A stretch of 64,000 bases of DNA from Devosia sp. (GTDB lineage Bacteria > Pseudomonadota > Alphaproteobacteria > Rhizobiales > Devosiaceae): contig NZ_JAQGJM010000008.1 in assembly GCF_028290625.1 (NCBI RefSeq), positions 62,001 to 126,000 on the forward strand, in the 5' to 3' direction. Shown here one piece after another: positions 30,178-39,495 of this stretch (the first letter of the stretch is position 1; every line of letters starts with the position of its first letter). The notes beneath the pieces are model-generated. The model was not told where the DNA came from, made no database searches, and worked only from the letters and a program-made list of their open reading frames with translations. Made by a program: the position numbers and the translations under genes.

Positions 30178-31071
30178 ATGACCGACCGCCTGAAGATGCA
30201 GGACCCCCGCAAGCAGTATCCCCGCCCGCCGTTTCCCAAGCAGCCGCAGCCGGCGCCTGGTCTGGCCCGAGAGATGGATCCGAAACCCGACCATGGCGAA
30301 GAAAGCTACAAGGGATCAGGTCGGCTGGCTGGTCGGAAGGCCCTTATTACCGGCGGTGATAGCGGCATCGGCCGCGCCGCCGCGATCGCCTATGCGCGCG
30401 AGGGCGCCGATGTCGCGATCGGCTATCTGCCGGAGGAGGAAGCCGACGCAAAAGAGGTCATCGCCCTGATCGAAGCGGAAGGTCGCAAGGCGCTCGGCTT
30501 GGCAGGGGATGTCAAGGATGAGGCGTGGTGTAAGGATATGGTGCGGCGCACTGTCGATGGTCTTGGCGGGCTCGACATCCTGGTGATCAATGCCGCCCGC
30601 CAGCAGTTTCGCGAGTCCGTGGCGGAAGTCAGCACTGACGACTTCGACCAGACCATGAAGACGAACCTCTACGCGCTGCACTGGATCGCCCAGGCAGCCG
30701 TCCCGCACCTGCCGCCAGGGGCGGCGATCATCACCACGGCGTCGATCCAGGCCTACGAGCCCTCGCCGATCCTTTTGGACTACGCCACCACCAAGGCGGG
30801 GATTGTCGCCTATACCAAGGCGCTGGCCAAGCAGGTGATCGAAAAGGGCATTCGTGCCAACGTGGTCGCGCCGGGTCCGTTCTGGACCGTGTTGCAGCCC
30901 AGTGGTGGCCAGCCCGATGAAAAGGTCCAGCAGTTCGGCAAGGACAGCGATTTCGGCAGGCCCGGCCAGCCTGTGGAACTGGCTCCGGTCTATGTGCTGC
31001 TGGCCAGCCAGGAAGCCAGCTTTATCAATGGCGAAGTCTATGGCGTCACCGGCGGCAAGGGGATTGCCTAA
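30178..31071 (+). CDS. SDR-family oxidoreductase, YghA type
   Basis: 297 residues. A Pro-rich N-terminal extension (RKQYPRPPFPKQPQPAPG) is typical of the YghA/glucose-ribitol dehydrogenase-like group. It is followed by the cofactor loop ITGGDSGIGRAAA, NAA in LVINAARQQF, a Ser in ITTASIQAY, YATTK and a PGP loop. Homologues are frequent members of the general stress regulon. ATG 30178 has GAGGA 5 bases upstream. A poor GGAAC...CATT element lies upstream. The substrate is unknown. Confidence 0.9.
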   Translation: MTDRLKMQDPRKQYPRPPFPKQPQPAPGLAREMDPKPDHGEESYKGSGRLAGRKALITGGDSGIGRAAAIAYAREGADVAIGYLPEEEADAKEVIALIEAEGRKALGLAGDVKDEAWCKDMVRRTVDGLGGLDILVINAARQQFRESVAEVSTDDFDQTMKTNLYALHWIAQAAVPHLPPGAAIITTASIQAYEPSPILLDYATTKAGIVAYTKALAKQVIEKGIRANVVAPGPFWTVLQPSGGQPDEKVQQFGKDSDFGRPGQPVELAPVYVLLASQEASFINGEVYGVTGGKGIA

Positions 31072-31114
31072 CGCGGCTCGCCTTGGGTTACATTGATCAC
31101 GATGGAGATGAGGG

Positions 31115-31681
31115 ATGACACTCGATCTCTTCGGCGCGTCTTCATTCCCGGAAGGCTTTGTTTACGCGGCGGAGGTGCTCAGCGCGGGCGAGGAGGGCTG
31201 GTTGCTGGCCGAGCTTGAAACCCTCCCATTCCAGGAATTCGATTTCCATGGTTTTTTGGGCAAGAGGCGCGTGGTGTCGTTTGGCTGGAAATATGACTTC
31301 GCGGCGGCGACGCTTCGACAGGCTGATGCCATTCCAGACTTTCTTCTTCCCATCCGGGATCGTGCGACCGCCGCTATCGGCCGGAACGCCGAAGGTTTCA
31401 AACAAGTCCTGGTCACCGAATATGGCCCTGGCGCCGGCATTGGCTGGCACAAGGACAAGGCGGTGTTCGGTGAGGTGATCGGCGTCTCGCTCGCGGCAAC
31501 TTGCACGCTGCGACTTCGCCGCCGGGACGGCGAGAAGTGGCAACGAGTTTCGACCGAACTGGCTCCGCGATCTGTCTACCTGTTCAGCGGTTCAGTGCGA
31601 TCAGAGTGGGAACACAGCATCCCGCCGGTGTCGGAAACGCGCTATTCGCTGACTTTCCGTAGCCTGGCTCAGGGGCGTTGA
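31115..31681 (+). CDS. alkB: AlkB-type 2-oxoglutarate/Fe(II) dioxygenase
   Basis: 188 residues; expected to reverse alkylation damage on nucleic-acid bases. Iron ligands are His ~112 and Asp ~114 in GWHKDKAVFG and His ~167 in SEWEHSIPP. The 2-oxoglutarate Arg is in ETRYSLTFR. The N-terminal lid is short, as in the bacterial AlkB2-like group without a long N-terminal arm. The xth gene starts 3 bases after its stop, so the two form a small DNA-repair operon. Confidence 0.88.
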   Translation: MTLDLFGASSFPEGFVYAAEVLSAGEEGWLLAELETLPFQEFDFHGFLGKRRVVSFGWKYDFAAATLRQADAIPDFLLPIRDRATAAIGRNAEGFKQVLVTEYGPGAGIGWHKDKAVFGEVIGVSLAATCTLRLRRRDGEKWQRVSTELAPRSVYLFSGSVRSEWEHSIPPVSETRYSLTFRSLAQGR

Positions 31682-31684
31682 GCG

Positions 31685-32458
31685 ATGCGGATCGCGACCT
31701 ATAACGTCAATGGGGTAAAGGGTCGCCTGCCGGTGCTACTGCAATGGCTGGCGGAGACCACGCCCGACATCGTCTGCCTGCAAGAGATCAAGACTTCCGA
31801 CGAGACATTTCCCATAGGCGCTATCGAGGATGCCGGCTATGGCGCCATCTGGCACGGCCAGAAATCCTATAATGGCGTCGCCATCTTGGCACGAGGCCGG
31901 CAGCCGCAAGAAACGCGGCGCGGCCTCCCAGGCGATCCTGACGATACTCATAGCCGATATCTCCAAGCGAGTATCGACGGCCTCACGGTGGGATGCATCT
32001 ACCTGCCAAATGGCAATCCGGCGCCCGGACCGAAATTCGACTACAAGCTGGCCTGGTTCAGGCGACTGGACCAATGTGCCTCGAAACTGATCGCTACCAA
32101 AGAGCCCACCATCCTCTGCGGCGATTACAACGCGGTGCCCACGGAACTGGACGCCTATAAGCCCGAACGCTGGGTAGGGGACGCGGTCTTCTTCCCGGAA
32201 ACGCGTCAGGCTTATCGGCAATTGGTGGCGCAAGGCTGGACCGACGCCTTGCGCCAGATGCACCCGGGCGAGGCGATCTATACCTATTGGGACTATTTCC
32301 GGAACGCTTTCGGGCGAAACGCCGGACTGAGGATGGATCATTTTCTTCTGAGCCCCGCCGTTGCCAAGCGACTGCGCGCCGCCGACGTCGACCGCGATAT
32401 CAGGGCACTGGAAAAGACCAGTGACCACGCTCCGGTGTGGATCGAAATCGAGCATTAG
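31685..32458 (+). CDS. xth: Exodeoxyribonuclease III
   Basis: 257 residues of the Mg-dependent AP endonuclease/exonuclease family: the opening RIATYNVNGVKGRL, the metal Glu in CLQEIKTSDETF, the YLPNGNP strand, CGDYNAVPTELD, RMDHFLLS, and the terminal SDHAPVWIEIE with the catalytic His. It cuts at abasic sites in base excision repair. It is tightly coupled to alkB upstream. Confidence 0.92.
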   Translation: MRIATYNVNGVKGRLPVLLQWLAETTPDIVCLQEIKTSDETFPIGAIEDAGYGAIWHGQKSYNGVAILARGRQPQETRRGLPGDPDDTHSRYLQASIDGLTVGCIYLPNGNPAPGPKFDYKLAWFRRLDQCASKLIATKEPTILCGDYNAVPTELDAYKPERWVGDAVFFPETRQAYRQLVAQGWTDALRQMHPGEAIYTYWDYFRNAFGRNAGLRMDHFLLSPAVAKRLRAADVDRDIRALEKTSDHAPVWIEIEH

Positions 32459-32569
32459 CGCTAGGCCGCGGCAGCGAGCACGCCATCATGCGCCTCGCTC
32501 AAAAACTGTCGCAAGGCTTCAGCAAGCTGCTCCGGAGCCTCTTCAGACGGCATCTGGCAGGCGACCGGC

Positions 32570-32671
32570 ATGGAAATCACGCAGTGGTACAACGACCAGC
32601 ACCTGCCCAAAGTCGAGGCGCACATGGCACAGGCGCCCCTCTGGGCCGGCAAGACGGGAGAGGCCGCATGA
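32570..32671 (+). CDS. Short ORF overlapping the deacetylase start
   Basis: 33 residues (MEITQWYNDQHLPKVEAHM, then QAPLWAGKTGEAA) ending in an ATGA overlap with the next gene. The WYNDQHLP motif recalls the end of small EthD/NIPSNAP-like proteins. It is probably the surviving tail of a gene once upstream of the deacetylase, since no start or ribosome site is visible before it. Confidence 0.35.
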   Translation: MEITQWYNDQHLPKVEAHMAQAPLWAGKTGEAA

Positions 32672-33572
32672 CAGCGTTCCCCAATGGCGTCGAGCACGGC
32701 TACTTTCAGTATTCCTCGATCAGGAAGCGGCCGCCTTTCACCTGGCCCGATGGCGCCCGCATAGCCTTCGTGCCGATCATCTATTTCGAGCATCTCGAAT
32801 TCATGCCGCCCGAGGGGGCCGTGCGCGACCCGCGCTGGAAGGATCGCCACCAGCCCGACCCCCGTGCCTTCAGTTGGTGGGAATACGGCAATCGGGTCTG
32901 CATGTTCCGCATTCTCGACATGCTCGACGCCCATGGGCTGCGCGCCACGGTGGGCACCAATGCCATGGCGGCCGAGCAATATCCCTATCTCGTCAACACG
33001 TTCCTGCAGCGTGGCTACGAGATCGCGGGGCGCGGGATTTCCGCCAGCCGCATGATCTCGAGCGCGATGACCGAAGCTGAAGAGCAGGCCTTTATCGCGG
33101 CGTCGCTCGACAGGATCGAGAAGGTCGCCGGTGTTCGGCCGACCGGTTGGTTCAGCCAGGATTACGGCGAATCCACCCGCACGCCGCAAATGCTGGCCGA
33201 TGCCGGGCTGAGCTATGTGTGCGACTGGCCGAACGACGATGAGCCCTTTCGCATGAGCGTGGGGAAGGACTTCGTTTCGATCCCCAGCCCCTTCGAATGG
33301 GATGACAGCGCAACCTCTGGGACCGCCGCATCCAGATGATGCCGCGCTACCTCGACATGGTCATCGCCGGTTTCGACACGCTCTACGAGGAGGGTGCCGA
33401 ACGCGGGAAATTCTTCGGCCTGCCGATGCATCCCTGGCTGATTGACGCGCCGCACCGCATCGCCTATCTCGAAAAGGCCGTGCAGCACATCATGAGTAAA
33501 TCCGGCGTTTGGTGCGCCACGGGCTCGGAGGTCGCCCGGCACGTCCTCGGCGATGTGGCGAGGATTGGCTGA
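32668..33572 (+). pseudogene. Frameshifted polysaccharide-deacetylase-family protein (PuuE-like)
   Basis: The first part (RIAFVPIIYFEHLEFMP, NRVCMFRILDMLDAHGLRATVGTNAM, WFSQDYGESTRTPQMLADAGL) runs to a stop at 33339. The C-terminal part (NLWDRRIQMMPRYLDMVIAGFD, GLPMHPWLIDAPHRIAYLEKA) continues in another frame to 33572. Joined, they make a full NodB-fold deacetylase of the allantoinase-like group. The break is near 33305-33315. GGGAGAGG precedes ATG 32668. Function is probably lost unless the indel is a sequencing error. Confidence 0.75.
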
Positions 33573-33974
33573 GGCAGACTGGCAATCGGCCGACCCGCGT
33601 AGCCCATTTTGGACAGCACGCATAGCCGCTCGTAATGGTCGAGAGATCGACGTGATATTGCTGGCTATCCGAAGCCTTCTTCTTCGGTTTAAGCAACACC
33701 TGATCTTTCGAAGAATAACTTCGCGTTATCTAGATTTGCCCTCGGCACATAAGGTATTAGCCTGTCGCTAAGCCCTGTTCAGCCATTGAGGTGCGCGCCG
33801 CCGAGGGCGAGTACCTCGGCTGCTGTTACTTCTACCCGCTGGGAACGCGGACGCCGCTCTCAGAGGAACTTGTCTCGTGCGACGTCGTGAATTGGCGGGT
33901 TACGCCGTCGGCCTAGGAGCGCGGCAATTGCGAAAACTCATCCGTACGCTCCGCTATTGGGGATATCGAAGCCG
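33573..33974. other. Gap with a possible acetyltransferase fragment
   Basis: At 33785-33916 the forward strand encodes AAEGEYLGCCYFYPLGTRTPL and a WRVTPSA end, resembling the middle of a GNAT acetyltransferase. The start and acetyl-CoA loop are missing. The remainder is unrecognised. The match is short, so confidence is low. Confidence 0.3.
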
Positions 33975-34733
33975 CTATTTTGGAAGCGCCAAGACCTGAG
34001 CCATCGTTCCACCGTCGACTGCCAGTTCTGCGCCGGTCACAAAGGCCAGATTTGTATCCGCGAAGAACAGTGCTGCTTTTGCAACGTCCTCAGGGGTCCC
34101 AGGGCCGCCCCAGGGAATGTACTGGGCGAATAGCGACACCAGTTCCGGCCGCGCGAAAAGTTCCGTGTTGCGCGGCACAGTCACCGGGCCGGGCGCGACC
34201 ATGTTGACAGCAATGCCATGGCGCGCCAGATCGACCGCCATTGCCTTGCTAAGCATGCGAATGCCGCCCTTGCTTGCCACATAGGGTGCCGCCTCCGGCT
34301 CAGCAGCGAAGGCGTTCACCGATCCCATGGTAACGATCCGGCCGCGCACGCCAGCGGCGATCATCGATTGGGCGACCGCCTGGCAGACATGGAATGTGCC
34401 GGTCAGGTTGATGTCGAGGTAACTCGTCCAATCCTGGACGGTCAGAGTTTCGAAGGGACCACTGGCGCCCAGGATGGCGGCAGCATGGACGAGAGCATCA
34501 ATCCGCCCGGCAATTGCAGTTGTCTGTGCCACGAGGATATCGACAGACGGTCGCTCCCTGACGTCGGCGGCGATGAAGCGTGCGCCAGCTGTGCCTAGTT
34601 CGCTAGCTGGAAGCTTGACATCGGAAGCAACAGTAATCGCTCCCTCGTCGAGCAGAGCACGAACGATGGCCGCACCGATGCCGCCCGCCGCTCCCGTCAC
34701 CAGAACCACCTTGCCTTTGAAACGGGTGCTCAT
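33975..34733 (-). CDS. SDR-family oxidoreductase
   Basis: 252 residues: VLVTGAAGGIGAAI, Asp in IAADVRE, NAG replaced by HAA (LVHAAAILG), Ser in IVTMGSVNAF, YVASK, PGPVTVPR, and the terminal VDGGTMAQVL. It is the last gene of the seven-gene operon; its ATG overlaps the stop of the M14 gene (ATGA). The HAA in place of NAG is tolerated in the family. Probably it oxidises or reduces a hydroxy intermediate of the compound the operon imports; the substrate is unknown. Confidence 0.88.
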   Translation of the reverse strand: MSTRFKGKVVLVTGAAGGIGAAIVRALLDEGAITVASDVKLPASELGTAGARFIAADVRERPSVDILVAQTTAIAGRIDALVHAAAILGASGPFETLTVQDWTSYLDINLTGTFHVCQAVAQSMIAAGVRGRIVTMGSVNAFAAEPEAAPYVASKGGIRMLSKAMAVDLARHGIAVNMVAPGPVTVPRNTELFARPELVSLFAQYIPWGGPGTPEDVAKAALFFADTNLAFVTGAELAVDGGTMAQVLALPK

Positions 34734-35719
34734 AGTGTCGTCTCCTTGACCACGCAGGTCGCCAGGTCCCCGGCCTGCACGCTGTTGAGGTGCCGCACCG
34801 CCATCACTCTGCCGTCGAAGGCTGCGCGAAAGTCCTGCAGCAACTCGCCCATGGGGCTGTAAAGGCGGGCCAGGGGCTGCCCCGCTTCGACGCGCTCGCC
34901 CAGCGCGACCACGGTTTGGAGATATCCGCCGCGCGGGGTCTTCTCCCAGTCACCGTCGAGACAGACGCTCGTTTCCGGGCGCTTGTGGGCTGGATCGATC
35001 ATGTCCTGGGAGGCGAGAACGGAAAGATAGGCGCCGAGATAATCCGCCGCGTCACGCGCCAGGCAATTGCCACGGCCGCCGATCTCGGCACCGCACACCG
35101 CGATCCCGCGTTTGGCGGCCTCGTATGAAAGCACGCCCCGCACGGGTGGCAAGCGCCACAGGAAGGCGATGCCCATCTGCCTGGCAATTTGCAGGGATTT
35201 CGCCGCAGTCGCCGGCGTGACGTCGCCGCTATCGTAAAACCCCGCCACCGGCACGAAAGCCAAGCGCACGCCGCCCGAGTGGCTGTCGATCAGGATGTCG
35301 GCTTGATCGATGACGGTGGTCATCAGCGCCGCCGCGAGGCGATGGGAGAGCGTGCCATTGGGGTCGCCCGGAAAGATCCGTGCCAGGTTTTCGTTGTCGA
35401 TCGGGCTGGTTCGCGTCCCTGCGGCAAAGGCCGGCAGGTTGGCAATGGGCACGATAAGGACGCGGCCGGCAAGCGTGGTTGGATCGATCCGCTCGCTGAG
35501 CTGCCGCAAGGCGGAAGGCCCTTCGTACTCATCGCCGTGGATGCCCGCAACCAGCACCACTGTGGGCCCAGCCGACACCCCTTGCAGGACGATGAGAGGA
35601 AAAGTCTGTTCAACGCCATCTGCGCCGGTAGCATACTGGACCGAGCGACGCACCAGCGTGCCGGGTAGAGCGGCGGTGACGGCCGCACCCGCGGTCGCCG
35701 AAATGACTTCGATCTCCAT
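34730..35719 (-). CDS. M14/AspA-AstE-like deacylase
   Basis: 329 residues of the succinylglutamate desuccinylase/aspartoacylase family. Zinc ligands are His and Glu in VAGIHGDEYEGP and His in IDSHSGGVRLAF; the catalytic Glu is in GAEIGGRG. The last ~90 residues form the usual beta domain (VVALGERVEAGQPLARLYS). It hydrolyses an N-acyl or amide bond. Start ATG 35719 overlaps the preceding stop by one base. The ectoine enzyme DoeB is in this family, but the neighbours here do not otherwise match that pathway. Confidence 0.85.
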   Translation of the reverse strand: MEIEVISATAGAAVTAALPGTLVRRSVQYATGADGVEQTFPLIVLQGVSAGPTVVLVAGIHGDEYEGPSALRQLSERIDPTTLAGRVLIVPIANLPAFAAGTRTSPIDNENLARIFPGDPNGTLSHRLAAALMTTVIDQADILIDSHSGGVRLAFVPVAGFYDSGDVTPATAAKSLQIARQMGIAFLWRLPPVRGVLSYEAAKRGIAVCGAEIGGRGNCLARDAADYLGAYLSVLASQDMIDPAHKRPETSVCLDGDWEKTPRGGYLQTVVALGERVEAGQPLARLYSPMGELLQDFRAAFDGRVMAVRHLNSVQAGDLATCVVKETTL

Positions 35720-36531
35720 CACACCTTGACCCGATAATCGATGCGCGGGACGATCTCGATATCGCGGAACTCGCTGGCGATAGTGAGCAGGCGTTCGATG
35801 GTACCCTCGACCATTGCCTTGCCTTTTTCGGCGGTGGCCAGGGTCGGAGTGCCCGCAACGCCCGAAACGTTCATGCGGCTCCAGTAGTTCATGAAGAACA
35901 CCTTGCGGCTGTCGCTCAGGTCCGGATAGAGCCAGCGCGGACCGCCGCGATGCGCTGGAATTTCGTCCACTGCCTTGTCCATCTGCACCTTGGACGGGTC
36001 GATATAGAGATATTCGGAGGTCTCCCACTCGCAGGCGTGGTCGGCCGCATAGGGCCCGCCCTCCAGAACCGAAGCGATGACGTCCCAGCCGACTTGCCAG
36101 TGATTGACCGAACCAGCCAGGCACGTCTCGTTTTCGACCGTGACTCGCCGCGAGATCAGGTCGCATAGTGGGGCATTGGAGCCGTGCGCATTGACGTAGA
36201 GGATGTGTTTGAAGCCCTGCGATGCCAGGCTGGTTCCCACATCGACGCAATAGTCGATGAAGTGCTGCATCTTGATCGAAATGGTACCGGGGAAGTCCAT
36301 GTTGTGGTCGTTATAGCCATAATGGATCGGCGGCATGGTGACGACCTTGTTCTCGGATCGCTTCGCTACTTCGTCGCAGATATGGACCGCAATCACATTG
36401 TCGACGTCGACCGGCAGATGGTAGCCGTGTTGCTCGATGGCGCCGACCGGAATCAGCACAACGCGCTCCTGCTTCACAGCCTCGTTGACCTCGGGCCATG
36501 TCATGTCGGCATAAAGGTGTTTGGTCGTCAT
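35719..36531 (-). CDS. Creatininase-family amidohydrolase
   Basis: 270 residues. The family's metal site is visible: Glu and His in PVGAIEQHGYHLPVDVDN, with Asp in the same block, His in VNAHGSN, and Glu in EWETSEYL. Members open cyclic amides (creatinine) or hydrolyse formamides and glycosylated amines (e.g. MftE, FAPy deformylase). The gene overlaps the ABC ATPase upstream and the M14 deacylase downstream by ATGA/TGATG, so two amide-cleaving enzymes are translated as one unit with an importer. Confidence 0.88.
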   Translation of the reverse strand: MTTKHLYADMTWPEVNEAVKQERVVLIPVGAIEQHGYHLPVDVDNVIAVHICDEVAKRSENKVVTMPPIHYGYNDHNMDFPGTISIKMQHFIDYCVDVGTSLASQGFKHILYVNAHGSNAPLCDLISRRVTVENETCLAGSVNHWQVGWDVIASVLEGGPYAADHACEWETSEYLYIDPSKVQMDKAVDEIPAHRGGPRWLYPDLSDSRKVFFMNYWSRMNVSGVAGTPTLATAEKGKAMVEGTIERLLTIASEFRDIEIVPRIDYRVKV

Positions 36532-37637
36532 TTCGATAGCTCCAGGTGAGATGGTAAGCGTCCGCCATCCCGGCCAGGCGTGTAGATCGCCTTGCCGGTT
36601 TCGGGGGAGAACAGGTAAAGTTTGGCGGGTTCGATACGCGCCTGCAGCGCATCGCCGCGGCGGATTTGAGAGCCTTCGACAACCTGAGCGACAACGCGTT
36701 GGCCGGAGAGGGCGAGATAGACGATCTGCAACGAGCCCAGGTGCTCAACAATGTCAGCGTTCGCCGCCAAGCCATCGGGGACGAGCTGCACGTCTTCGGG
36801 GCGGATGCCCAGCGTGACCTTTTCGCCGGGGCGCAGTCCCTGCAGCGCTGGGGGCGCGACAAGGCGCAAGTCACCCGCGGCAAGCTTGCCGTCGTCGGTC
36901 AGCATGGCGTCAAGAAAGGTCATCGGCGGGCTGCCAACGAAGCTGGCGACAAACCGATTGGCTGGCGCGCGGTAGATTTCCAACGGCTCACCAACCTGCT
37001 GCAACTGGCCGTGCGAGAACACGGCGATGCGATCGGACATCGTCATCGCCTCGGACTGGTCGTGCGTGACGTAGACTGCGGTCGTGGCCAGGTTCTTGAA
37101 CAGGCTGCTGAGTTCGGCCCGGGTCTGTACGCGCAGGACCGCATCGAGGTTTGAGAGCGGCTCGTCGAGCAGAAAGACCTGTGGGTCGCGCACCAGGGCC
37201 CGGCCCAGCGCCACGCGTTGGCGTTGACCCCCAGACAATTGCCGGGGATGGCGCTTCAGATAATCTCCGAGCGATAGCATCTCGGCCGCCCTGGCCACGC
37301 GCCGGTCGATTTCATCGGATTCGTAGCCGCGTACCCTGAGGGCGAAGCCCATGTTCCGTTCGACGGTCATATGGGGATAGAGCGCATAGGACTGGAATAC
37401 CATGGCGATGTCGCGGTGCATGGCCGGCAGATTGGTGACGTCTCGATCGCCGATCCGGATCGTGCCGGAGGTGGGTACATCCAGACCCGCGATCATGTTC
37501 AGCGTCGTGGTCTTGCCGCAGCCAGAAGGTCCCAGCAGCGCCATGAATTCGCCGTCCCGGATTTCCAGGTCGAGGTCTTTGACCGCGCTCAAATTGTTGA
37601 ACTTCTTGTTGATTGAGGTGAGGGTTACCGAAGCCAT
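36528..37637 (-). CDS. ABC importer ATPase, MalK/UgpC type
   Basis: 369 residues: Walker A GPSGCGKTT, Q-loop MVFQSYALYPHM, signature LSGGQRQR, Walker B VFLLDEPLSNLD, switch His in YVTHDQSEA, and a C-terminal TOBE/MalK regulatory domain (LGIRPEDVQLV). It powers the sugar-type importer encoded by the next three genes upstream. It follows the MalG-like permease by 3 bases. Confidence 0.93.
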   Translation of the reverse strand: MASVTLTSINKKFNNLSAVKDLDLEIRDGEFMALLGPSGCGKTTTLNMIAGLDVPTSGTIRIGDRDVTNLPAMHRDIAMVFQSYALYPHMTVERNMGFALRVRGYESDEIDRRVARAAEMLSLGDYLKRHPRQLSGGQRQRVALGRALVRDPQVFLLDEPLSNLDAVLRVQTRAELSSLFKNLATTAVYVTHDQSEAMTMSDRIAVFSHGQLQQVGEPLEIYRAPANRFVASFVGSPPMTFLDAMLTDDGKLAAGDLRLVAPPALQGLRPGEKVTLGIRPEDVQLVPDGLAANADIVEHLGSLQIVYLALSGQRVVAQVVEGSQIRRGDALQARIEPAKLYLFSPETGKAIYTPGRDGGRLPSHLELSK

Positions 37638-37640
37638 GAT

Positions 37641-38486
37641 CTATCCCTTCACCGCACCGACCGTCAGGCCGCGTGCGAGATAGCGTTGTGTGAAAAGGGC
37701 GAAGAGCGCGACCGGCACGACGATCACCGTGCTCATCGCCGACATCGATCCCCACAGGATGCCCTTGTCGGTGATAAAGCCCGAAATGCGCACAGGCAGT
37801 GTCTTTGCGGCGTTGGGGGCAACCGTCGATGCCATGAGAAATTCGTTCCAGGACAGGAATGCGGTGAGCACGGCCGCGGCGGCAAGCGCGGGAGCCATCA
37901 GCGGGATGACGATCAGCACGAAGCGCCGGATCGGCCCGCAGCCATCGATCATCGCCGATTGCTCAAGTTCGCGCGGGAAGTCCTCGAAGAATGCCAGCAA
38001 CATCCAAACCACGAACGGCACCGTCATGCTGACATGGGCGATGATCACGGCGAGATGGGTATCGAGCAGGTGGAACTCACGCATCAACAGGAAGTAGGGA
38101 AGGGCGACAGTGATCTTGGGGTAAAATCGAATGACCAGGAACAGGATGCCGATGATGATCGACAACTTGAACGGGAGTTGCAAACGCGCGAGTGCGTAGC
38201 TCGCCAGGGCACCAAACAGCACGGCAAGGATCGTGCTCGCGGTGGTGATGATCAGGGAATTGATGACATAGCGAAAGGTATCCCCGTTGGGATCGAAAAT
38301 CTCAGCATAGTGCTCGAAGGTCAGGCGTGACGGGATCAGCCCCGCGCCCTGGGCCAGGAATTCGTCGGCCGGGCGCAGGCTGTTGAAAAAGAGGACAACA
38401 AAGGGGGCCAGCGCAACCAACAGCGCCAGCGCGATCAGCGCCGCCTTTGCCGAGCTTTCCGCCATATAACCGAGACCCCGGCTCAT
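37641..38486 (-). CDS. ABC importer permease, MalG type
   Basis: 281 residues with six predicted membrane helices. The cytoplasmic EAA loop is LEQSAMIDGCGPIRRFVLIVIP. ATG 38486 overlaps the stop of the MalF-like gene and has AGG upstream; ATG 38465 (MAESSAK) is an alternative. It pairs with the MalF-like permease to form the channel. Confidence 0.9.
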   Translation of the reverse strand: MSRGLGYMAESSAKAALIALALLVALAPFVVLFFNSLRPADEFLAQGAGLIPSRLTFEHYAEIFDPNGDTFRYVINSLIITTASTILAVLFGALASYALARLQLPFKLSIIIGILFLVIRFYPKITVALPYFLLMREFHLLDTHLAVIIAHVSMTVPFVVWMLLAFFEDFPRELEQSAMIDGCGPIRRFVLIVIPLMAPALAAAAVLTAFLSWNEFLMASTVAPNAAKTLPVRISGFITDKGILWGSMSAMSTVIVVPVALFALFTQRYLARGLTVGAVKG

Positions 38487-39433
38487 CGCGATACCTGCCA
38501 TGCCGTGATGCGGCGGCGCCACAGCAGGAAGCCGCCGGCGATGGCGACGCAGAACAGCAGCATCACCCAGGACGAAGCCGCCGCGTAGGAGATGTTGAAG
38601 TATTTCAGACCCTGCTGGTAGATCCAGAAGCTCAGGGTATGGGTCGTGTATCCGGGTCCGCCCGCGGTGGTGGTGAAGACGATATCGAGGGTGAGGAAAG
38701 CCTCGATTGTTCGGAACATGGCAACCAGAACAAAGATGGGCATGATCATCGGCAGGACGATGTAGCGAAAGGTCGTCCAGCGCCCCGCGCCATCCACGGA
38801 GGCAGCGCGCATGACTTCGGAGGGCAATGAGGTTAATGCGGCGGTGAGGGTAATGGCAACGAAGGGCGTCCATTCCCAGGCATCGATCATGATCAGCGAG
38901 AACACGGCCCAGTTTGGATCGCCCAGCCAGTTCGGACCATCGATGCCAATTGAGGCAAGGGCCTGGTTCAGTGGCCCGACGCGCGCCGACAGGATCATGC
39001 GCCAGATCGTGCCGACGGCCACGGGGGCCACGACCATCGGCAGCATCAGGAGGGTGCGGACCAGCCGCAGCGTGTAGCTCTCGCCGACGGTAAGCATGGC
39101 GATGCCGAGGCCGCAGACCAGTTGCAGCGCCGTGGAGCAGACCGCCAGAATCACCGTGAAGGCGACCGAATTGGCAAAGATCGGGTCGGTGAAGGTGCGC
39201 ACATAATTGTCGAAGCCGATAAACGGCCCGACCGTGGGTGAGCGCGACAGGCTCCAGTCAAAAAACGAGAGGATTGCCGACGAGGCCAGTGGGTAGAGTT
39301 GCGCCCCGATGACCACGAGCAATGCAGGCACAAGGAAGAGCAACAATATGCCGCTCTCACCCAGCCGCGCTTCCAGCCGGCCGACGATGCCCGCTGGCCG
39401 GCGCACTTGTGGGTATGGTTGAGGCTGGCGCAT
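38483..39433 (-). CDS. ABC importer permease, MalF type
   Basis: 316 residues. It has an N-terminal helix (GILLLFLVPALLVVIGAQL) and further helices, and the EAA-type loop MRAASVDGAGRWTTFRYIVLP. The start is ATG 39433, with AAGGA 9 bases upstream. It is separated from the binding-protein gene by a 62-base spacer containing a strong hairpin. Confidence 0.9.
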   Translation of the reverse strand: MRQPQPYPQVRRPAGIVGRLEARLGESGILLLFLVPALLVVIGAQLYPLASSAILSFFDWSLSRSPTVGPFIGFDNYVRTFTDPIFANSVAFTVILAVCSTALQLVCGLGIAMLTVGESYTLRLVRTLLMLPMVVAPVAVGTIWRMILSARVGPLNQALASIGIDGPNWLGDPNWAVFSLIMIDAWEWTPFVAITLTAALTSLPSEVMRAASVDGAGRWTTFRYIVLPMIMPIFVLVAMFRTIEAFLTLDIVFTTTAGGPGYTTHTLSFWIYQQGLKYFNISYAAASSWVMLLFCVAIAGGFLLWRRRITAWQVSR

Positions 39434-39455
39434 GTCTGGTGTCCTTAGTGGAGTA

Positions 39456-39482
39456 TCGGGGCGCGGCAGCACCGCACCCCGA
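39456..39482 (-). terminator. Intercistronic hairpin between binding protein and permease genes
   Basis: An 11-base stem (TCGGGGTGCGG / CCGCGCCCCGA on the reverse strand, one G-T pair) with a 5-base loop and no T-run. Such hairpins stabilise the upstream mRNA segment or partly stop transcription, raising binding-protein levels over permease. Confidence 0.6.
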
Positions 39483-39495
39483 GTGTCCCGGCTGC

